Assembly (NCBI GenBank): GCA_003427395.1
Contig: BFEA01000191.1
Location: forward strand, 58,704 to 83,296
Direction of reading: 5' to 3'
DNA: 24,593 bases
Source: Chara braunii
Lineage: Eukaryota > Streptophyta > Charophyceae > Charales > Characeae
Made by a program: the position numbers and the translations under genes. The first letter of the stretch is position 1; every line of letters begins with the position of its first letter. The notes under the pieces were generated by a model, which worked only from the letters and a program-made list of their open reading frames with translations, did not search any database and had not been told where the DNA came from. Shown one piece after another: positions 18,712 through 24,593 of the stretch.

Positions 18712-20152
18712 TGAATATGACGAAAAATACTGACGAGCAGAGGTTTGGACGGATAAAATTTTATTGGCGAAATTAGCGGAATCATCATTGGGTCACCTCA
18801 CCAAACACGACAGACGTAGGGTGACCGAGAGATCTCGGGACTATCGATGGGTCAACGGTCATTTGTAAAAGCGTAAGACTGACGGATCGGGTTCGCGGTT
18901 GACGGTTCCCCATCCATTCCAGAGATATGATTGGATCCGATCTGCTCACGAAGAACAGGCCGCTCATTTCGCGATACGTGTCACGGAGGCAACTGTAGAC
19001 CAGAACCGATGGTTCTGGTCCAATATACGAGATGATGTCAAATACATTGTCGCTAACTGTCTGGTCTGTGCCGTTGATCGCGCCCCTATACGGGGACCAA
19101 ACACGATCGTACCAACGGAAGTAGAGCGTCCTTTCCAGCGAGTCAGTATGGACACGACAGATATCGACGTGCCACCTGGCCCAAACCGCTATGAATATTC
19201 TATCCTGCTAGTATTAATAGACCATTTTTCCAAGTACATCGAAGTCTATCCCTGTCAGACCCGAAAAGCCGCAGAAATACCCACGTACATCGAACGGTTG
19301 CTCTATACCCATCTAGATACGGAAAAAAATTTACCCGACAATGGGTCCGAATTCAAGGGTGAGGTAGAAGAACTGCTTGCGCGAAGGGGCGTCACGCTCC
19401 GACATACGACACCCCATGTGTCCCAGTCGAACGGGTTGGCCGAAAATGCCAGCCTTATGATTAAAACCACCCTTCGCAGGAACTTAGCGGCACACGACAC
19501 GCGTCCTTGGCTCGAGATCGTATATACGATCGTCAGGATCCACCGGGCCACCCCTCACAAGTCCACGGGGTTTACCCCTTTTCAGCTTCGAACTAATAGC
19601 CTCCCCTATGTCGACTACCAGGGTAACTCGGAAATTGTCGAAGCAGGGGGTAGAGACACGCGTGCAGCTCTCAAGGCCAAGGCCAAAAGGTATACCGAAT
19701 TAATGGAGCGGGCCGTCCCGAAGCTAGCCCGAAAAAGGCAAAGGATGAACGAACTGGCCCACGGTAGACAGGTCCGTAGCTACGAGGCTTGGAATGGAAA
19801 TGCTGGGCCCCAACATTAATATAAATTAGGGGACCTAGTACAGGAACGTAAATGTGCACGCGACCGGAAACTCGCTCCCAAGTTTTCTGGTTGTTTTCAC
19901 GTTGTCGAGCTCGGACCCAACGGCGCCAACACGGTGCGCATCGCGCCTGAGGCTAGTGCCAGCCATAGCTCTGTCCCCATCGTCCGACATACCTAATACC
20001 TCTATCTTCTTCCTCCTTCTGATCTTCCTCCCTCTTCTTCCTCGGAAAGCGAGGAGAACGACGACGATCTAACTCTCTCTCCTCTTTCTCCCTCTTGTCC
20101 TTCGTCCTCCTCTCGACCTAGCCATGAGTTTCATCACGGAGCNGGCTCTTGA
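18712..20152 (+). pseudogene. pol: Integrase of the large element, no chromodomain
   Basis: After a linker with TGA 18731 and TAA 18866 comes the HHCC zinc finger (SAHEEQAAHF, then YIVANCLVCA). The DDE core follows: Asp at 19151 (SMDTTD), Asp at 19337 (LPDNGSEFKG) and Glu at 19442 (SNGLAENAS). All three catalytic residues are present, and about 300 codons (18899-19819) are uninterrupted. TAA 19817 and TAA 19994 interrupt the C-terminal part, which has a GPY/F-like module (LGDLVQERK, LAPKFSGCFHVVEL). The end is an acidic Ser/Pro-rich tail (SSSSESEENDDDL) rather than a chromodomain. The final TGA at 20150-20152 overlaps the next ORF by 29 nt. The DNG-type second motif differs from the RDTRF type of the chromovirus-type element at 4172, so the two elements belong to different lineages. 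Confidence 0.9.
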
Positions 20153-20606
20153 CGCACAGCTGTTGCAGCCACGTGGCCACATTTNAGAGATTCGGCAAGT
20201 TTGTCACCCTCGNCTCAATACGGATCTTNGGCGTTTGGCGCANTTTTTCTNCGACGTGGGTATCTGTGCCGCCGCCGCGTTTCGAATCGAAGGGAGTCCT
20301 CACGNAGTAGTATTTGCGGAGGTAATCGTAGTTCATCGGCGAGTGGCTCCCAGAACGACCTACGTCACCACGGTCGCGGCGTTCAGCGGCGACATCAGCT
20401 CGGTTAATCCGCCAAGGCATACCGCGATCTTAACTTCACTGCGCGAGTGGACGGAGCAGGTGTCCAACGTGTGGTAGCTCGTTATCGCCCAACCAGGGCA
20501 CAATCTCATCCCGATCTTTGCGCCGGATCTTGGCGACATCCGCCGTTCTCCGCGCGAGCGGCCAATGGCGATTCCCACCCTCGTCCCCTTCCCACGTCCC
20601 CAATGA
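20124..20606 (+). pseudogene. Accessory ORF A after pol, unrecognised
   Basis: The ATG at 20124 lies inside the last 29 nt of the pol frame. About 160 codons, with one in-frame TAG at 20475 (one step from CAG); the frame closes at TGA 20604-20606. It starts MSFITE. The middle is mixed hydrophobic (VVFAEVIVVHRRVAPRTTYV), and beyond the TAG there is a GHNLIPIFAPDLGDI stretch. Several Ns blur residues. No signal peptide, long membrane span, cysteine cluster or known motif is visible. Its stop overlaps the next start as ATGA, which suggests coupled translation from one downstream transcript. I do not recognise the protein. Confidence 0.5.
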
Positions 20607-21512
20607 ACCACGCCGATCCTCTCGCCCCTCTCTCTATCTTCGGTCTCCCCTCTCTTTTCCCCACCTTCTGGCAATCTGATCTTCATCCTTCTCTTTCTTT
20701 NTCGTTCGAGCCTCTTTCTGTCCCGCTTATCAATCCTGGGCATTGGCAGCTGTGGCGCAAAACGTTTAACGAGTTGTCCTTCTGCTTGGCCTGAGTATGA
20801 GTAACGTGGACGCGGACCAGCGAGCGTCCTGCGTGGATCAAGAGTGTGGAACTGCTGATCATACAGGCTTGGAGGAATAACGTGGAGGGCGACCTTCTTG
20901 GCTTTCTCTTTGGATCGGTACAGCNGGGGCGCCGCCAGTTGATTGCGCAGGAGCTCATCGCGTCGATCGTGCAATTAGTGGACGATCTCTCGCCTGACAT
21001 CTATTCGCAGAGTGACGACAGTCCTGCTCCGCACATTCTCGAGCGGTCATTGGATCCGTACCTCCACTGGACTGCGTGCTTAAAGGAGCCCAGCGACGAA
21101 GATACGTTGCCGTCACGGCAGGAGTATCTGAAGCCGTACGATATCATCCCTCACGCCTTTTATCCGAGGGCGGAAGGTGATCGACGACGACGAAGAAGAA
21201 GACGAAGACGAGGAAACATCGGAGGAGGGAAGCCATAGCGAATATAGCGAAGGCGAGCTGAGTGAAGAAGAAGAGGAGGAAGAAGAAACCGGATATGAGT
21301 GGGAAGTCTTGCCGGATGAAGCGACGCGCACGGGAACGGAGGCGGGAGATCCGGAAGCGGCGCGAAAGCGCGAAGAAATCGCCACGGGGAAGCGCCAGCT
21401 GGAGTTCGCCAACGGAGCCAGCCTACGCATCGGTAACGGTCCGACCAGAGATCCGGAGCCGCCAAAGCCCGAAGATGGCGACCTTGCAGCCGCCACCTCA
21501 AGTACCGCGTGA
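20603..21512 (+). pseudogene. Accessory ORF B after pol, helical with a long acidic tail
   Basis: It opens at the ATGA overlap with ORF A. The first ~190 codons run in one frame with TGA stops at 20792 and 20798, both one step from CGA. They contain aromatic and hydrophobic segments (GHWQLWRKTFNELSF) and an amphipathic helix (RRQLIAQELIASIVQLVDDL). At about 21175 the frame changes: in the first frame it becomes an improbable poly-Arg run to TAG 21236. In the neighbouring frame it becomes a strongly acidic tail (IDDDEEEDEDEETSEE) followed by a charged stretch to TGA 21510. A single-base insertion there is the simplest reading. No family recognised; acidic tails are common in nuclear and histone-binding proteins, but that is only an analogy. 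Confidence 0.45.
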
Positions 21513-22170
21513 TGGAGACGGAGTCGATCCCCCTCCTCCTCCAGCCCCACCCGTCCCCCAGTTCGCCCACGTACCGATGTGGGCGATAGGCCTTCGTCCT
21601 CCGATGCTATCCCGTCGACCCCTTGATTTTCTCACCCTCGAACAGATCCGCACCCCCGTCATCTTCCCCCTCCATCCCTTCCTCCCCCATCTCCTCCGCA
21701 ACTTCTACTCTACCCACCTACTCGCTACCGTCCACCCCCATGCATCCCTTCAACCCGCTGCCCCCACGTTCTGCTGGCATATCTTGCTGTTCAGCGCTGC
21801 CTGGGAACGATGCAACGTGGTAGAAGTCTACTACGTAGCCACGGGGACAATTCCCGCCTGTCGCCACTACGAGTTCTTTCGAGCGGCGCTTTTCCGCACC
21901 CTCTCCTCCTTCTATCGCGACTACCTCGCTTCCCTCTCCCGCAGCGGCGATCATTTCCCCCACTTCCACCGGATCATCTGATATGAGGAGCTTCCAGTGA
22001 CGATGGAAGGGATGAATCGCTTCCTACCCCCTTTCCTCCCTCTCGTTCCCGTGAAATCCCATCCATTTACCGCCTCTATTGGCCAATTCCAACTAAGAGG
22101 TAGATCCCGTGACGATCTTTTCCCCTCCCTCTCCCCCCCCCCCCCCCCCCCCCCCCCCCTTCCTCTCTCT

Positions 22171-22249
<79 letters not shown>

Positions 22250-22446
22250 TCTCTCTCTCCCTCTCTCTCCTCTCTTCATCCAATCGGCAGGGGAAAAAGG
22301 CACGAATCAGTAAGCTTCGCGAAGATCCCGCCATCGACGATGACATCAACTCACGCTCTGATTCGACGGGCAGCGATAAACTAGGGTGCAGAGCACACGG
22401 AGAACCGGCGGACGATGATGGCGTCACCTGGATGACCATCNAGTAG
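21472..22446 (+). pseudogene. Accessory ORF D after pol, unrecognised, extended by microsatellite
   Basis: The ATG overlaps the end of ORF B by 41 nt. The first 169 codons are uninterrupted: a Pro-rich start (DPPPPPAPPVPQF), then a compact-looking hydrophobic/aromatic domain (FLTLEQIRTPVIFPLHPFL, CWHILLFSAAWERCNVVEVY). A TGA at 21979 (one step from CGA) is followed in the same frame by about 45 sensible codons, then Pro and Leu-Ser runs from the C and CT microsatellites. A credible charged C-terminus follows (KLREDPAIDDDINSRSDSTG) to TAG 22444. The 'real' protein could therefore end at 21981 or at 22446. No transmembrane helix convincing enough for an envelope protein, and no known family. 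Confidence 0.5.
22133..22265. repeat. C-run and (CT)n microsatellite
   Basis: About 27 consecutive C residues are followed by TTCCTCTCTCTCACC and then about 90 bp of nearly pure CT. The tract stays in frame within the extended ORF D, where it encodes Pro and Leu-Ser runs. Confidence 0.95.
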
Positions 22447-22631
22447 AACAGCAGCACGAACCAACGGAAGATTGCAATTGAAGTTGGCGTCAACATGGAC
22501 TCTGGCCGGATCATTTGTTGATACGCTTGGTTCCTCATGCATCACTCTGTTCTCTCCCTCTCTCTCTCCTTCTCCGCCATGACATNCAATCAGGAGATCG
22601 CATAATTTTGGAACCCCCTGCGCGTCGCATA
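22447..22631 (+). other. Spacer before the 3' LTR, without a recognisable polypurine tract
   Basis: Short non-coding stretch. The bases directly before the TG at 22632 (CCCTGCGCGTCGCATA) are not purine-rich, and the only short purine runs (for example CAGGAGA near 22592) lie about 35 bp away. Confidence 0.55.
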
Positions 22632-24522
22632 TGTGACGAACCACTTCCCGAACCTGTGCTATCTTTCGTACCCTTTCTGCTTGTATCATACCAACCCCAT
22701 AAAAACCCCGTTTCATTTTCTTGATTTTCGGTACCGCGTTTTTGACTCCCATCTTTCGGAAGCTTTTTCAACTNCCGGGTTCTGCTTTTCCTTTTTGCAA
22801 TTCGNGAAATACATAGNAAATTACGTGTGCCTTNGCGAGCGCACTGGGAATTGGGCTCGGCAGTTGGAAATTCTGGGATAAGCGGAACTTCGACGTGTCC
22901 TTTCCGTATGTGTGTATGTTCTTGGTCGCGTCGGGNAAAACTCTCGGAATATTGCGTGAATACNAATAGGTGTAGGATTTTTTTTTCCCACGTCGTTTTT
23001 TCTCGNGCGGATATGATGATTTCAATTTTGAATTGGTCTTAGGACAAAGCCAAGCTGTAACTGTTTCGGTGCATTTTTCTCTCTTTTTTGGTTGACGGCG
23101 CCATGCATGCAAGAGTTTTTTCCTCTCTGTCCCCCGCATCGCTCCCTCACACGCTCCCTTCCCCTTCTCCCTNCTCTTTCTCTCTCTCTCGTAACAGTTT
23201 TCTTTCTCTCTCTCTTTCTCCCGCTCTGCTCTTTGCGCGCCCATTTCCCTTTCTTGATCATCTGAATCTTGGACCCGTCTTGCGCTACGTCTCGCGCCTT
23301 TTCTCTTCTCACCCTCTCAGTCCAACGCACGACGCCTCGTCAATCCGTCGATAACTCCCGCTCGCCAATCAGGTGCGTGGATCAATAGGATCTTCCAATT
23401 GCGCGACGAATCTGATTGGTTGAACCTTGAGTTCCGAGGGATCAACATGGCGTTCACAGAGCAGTCTTCTCAAAGTCTTCTCCTCCTGCTTCTCCTCTTA
23501 CACCTCAACTTTCCCGTCGCCTTCTCCCCCGTCTGTCTCCCTTCTNGCAATTATAAAACCCGCAAGGGCGCCCGCAAATCTCTCTTACGTTCTCGACTCC
23601 TAAGCCAGCTTCCGGGAAGCAGTGGTTAGGCAGAGTGTTTTGATGCGAGTCGGAAAGTCCTGTCGAGCTGACGATAGGCTGGCCGGTTGCGNGCAGGATC
23701 NCCACGACGGACTATGGGATCTGGGCGAACCNTGTCGAGTTTACGACAGCGGGGTGATGATCGNAGTGGTGGGAAGTAGCACGTGGTGGTCGGGACCGTC
23801 GGTGCGGGTATGNGGATCGATGATTGGAGTTGAGTGAGTGATTGGCCCAGGGCCATACTGGAATTAACGGCGAATGCGCCTTTGTTGTTGCGGATCTTTA
23901 TCTCTGGCGTGAGTGTACGGCGGCCACGCCGATCACCCCTCTTTCAGATCTTGCTCCCCCCCTTATCTCGGCTCTTCTTCCTCATCTCCCCCTCTCCTCT
24001 CTATCTTTGAATAATGATGTGTCTCAATGCTTCTCTATTTCTCTCTTTCTTGCTCTCTTTTGGATAAGCATGAATTTGTGTGATGTCCTTGCGTGAAAGA
24101 ACTTCTTCCGGAACTCTTCCATTAGTTTCTTGGGTAATCCTCCTACAGAAGGACCCTGTCTTCTTGTCTTGTGAACGGTGGATGCGTGTGTACTGTGCAA
24201 GCGATCCATCTTTTCCTATGCATGGCTCATTCTTCGCACCTTCCACAGTGAATGTATGTATAGAGATGTGTGACCCCCCCCTTTTTNTGCGTTGATTAGA
24301 CGATTGTCNTCGGGATTTTGTTCGAGAATGCAAGAGTGTTTAGATCTGTAGCTATGAATGTACTGCGCATGCCATTTGCCTTATGCTGCACGACATCGGC
24401 AGCCGAGCTACGGGGCGGCCTCGAGAAACAAGGCGCCTGGGATCAACGTGGCGCCGGCTCACTAAACCTGAGTCGCAGATCGGTCCCTTAGTTATATGCA
24501 TGATCAAGCTATTGAAGTGTCT

Positions 24523-24593
<71 letters not shown>
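22632..24593 (+). mobile_element. 3' LTR of the large element, cut by the window end
   Basis: Colinear with the 5' LTR from its first base through the CT microsatellite at the right edge. It shows scattered, mostly transition differences, many Ns and a few small indels (for example a shorter CT tract near 24040). The matching TATA box is at 23552. The downstream part corresponding to 13105-13941, including any copy of the 145-codon ORF, lies beyond the window. Confidence 0.9.
23552..23558 (+). promoter_or_regulatory. TATA box of the 3' LTR
   Basis: TATAAAA in the same context as 12003 of the 5' LTR (AATTATAAAACCCGCAAG). It is conserved although flanking bases differ. Confidence 0.55.

Larger units (their letters stand above)
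11102..24593 (+). mobile_element. Large Ty3/gypsy-like LTR retroelement with accessory ORFs (right end beyond window)
   Basis: The two LTR copies open with the same TGTGACGAACCACTT at 11102 and 22632 and stay alignable to the window end. Between them lie a primer-binding site, a Gag-protease-RT-RNase H-integrase polyprotein (decayed) and three overlapping ORFs of unknown function. No chromodomain is seen after the integrase. Total length would be about 14.4 kb if the 3' LTR is as long as the 5' one. Decay is dominated by nonsense changes rather than indels. Confidence 0.85.

Noticed and set aside
14078-20152. Reassigned stop codons (alternative genetic code)
   Set aside because: All three stops occur, all at single-transition distance from common codons, alongside frameshifts and a lost zinc ligand. 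Decay explains this better.
21177-21238. Poly-Arg tail as the genuine C-terminus of ORF B
   Set aside because: The neighbouring frame gives a long acidic, better balanced tail with a later stop, so a one-base shift is the simpler reading.
20124-22446. Envelope gene
   Set aside because: No signal peptide, cleavage site or convincing transmembrane helix is seen in any of the three ORFs.

Overview
The window is eukaryotic and made almost entirely of transposable elements, most of them decayed LTR retrotransposons of the Ty3/gypsy type. I see no confident host gene. The host is probably a streptophyte (land plant or charophyte alga; Chara-like is my guess). The reasons are the Ty3/gypsy-rich content with one chromodomain-type element, primer-binding sites matching initiator tRNA-Met, short CCCTAAA-like stretches, many CT/GA microsatellites, and decay that looks like deamination of methylated CG/CHG sites. 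The assembly carries scattered single Ns and one 28-N gap.

Layout. (1) 1-4171 is best read as one minus-strand LTR element. It has a 309-bp 5' LTR (4171 to 3863), a primer-binding site (3861-3850), a long structured non-coding leader, and a Gag frame running from 1440 off the left edge. The leader holds about ten short hairpins (3183-3798), a 300-bp foldback element (2702-3018), purine-rich and A-rich tracts, and small repeats. This element appears to have landed inside (2) a plus-strand chromodomain-type Ty3 element. Of that element, the integrase end (4172-5451), polypurine tract (5458-5470) and 3' LTR (5471-6742, 8-bp terminal inverted repeats) remain. (3) 6743-6956 is a short flank with a poly(A) run and a GATT repeat. 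(4) 6957-8042 is another 5' LTR with its primer-binding site at 8046, a leader, and a Gag N-terminus at 9324 that breaks off into triplet microsatellites. (5) 10200-11101 is a second LTR sharing only its first ~180 bp with the previous one.

(6) 11102-24593 is the main object: a very large LTR retroelement with LTRs of about 2.8 kb. The 3' copy is cut by the window end. The 5' LTR (or LTR plus leader) contains an unrecognised 145-codon ORF. After a primer-binding site at 13942, one reading frame runs through Gag, protease, a long acidic linker, reverse transcriptase and RNase H. A cysteine-rich PHD-like segment follows in another frame, then the integrase. Three further unrecognised ORFs overlap one another in series downstream of pol (20124-20606, 20603-21512, 21472-22446).

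The main element carries more than twenty in-frame stop codons but only about three frameshifts. Nearly every stop is one C-to-T or G-to-A step from CAG, CAA, CGA or TGG, so methylation-linked deamination (or a RIP-like process) looks like the main cause of death. The most novel points are the PHD-like insertion between RNase H and integrase, the three-ORF accessory block after pol, and the ORF in the LTR or leader.
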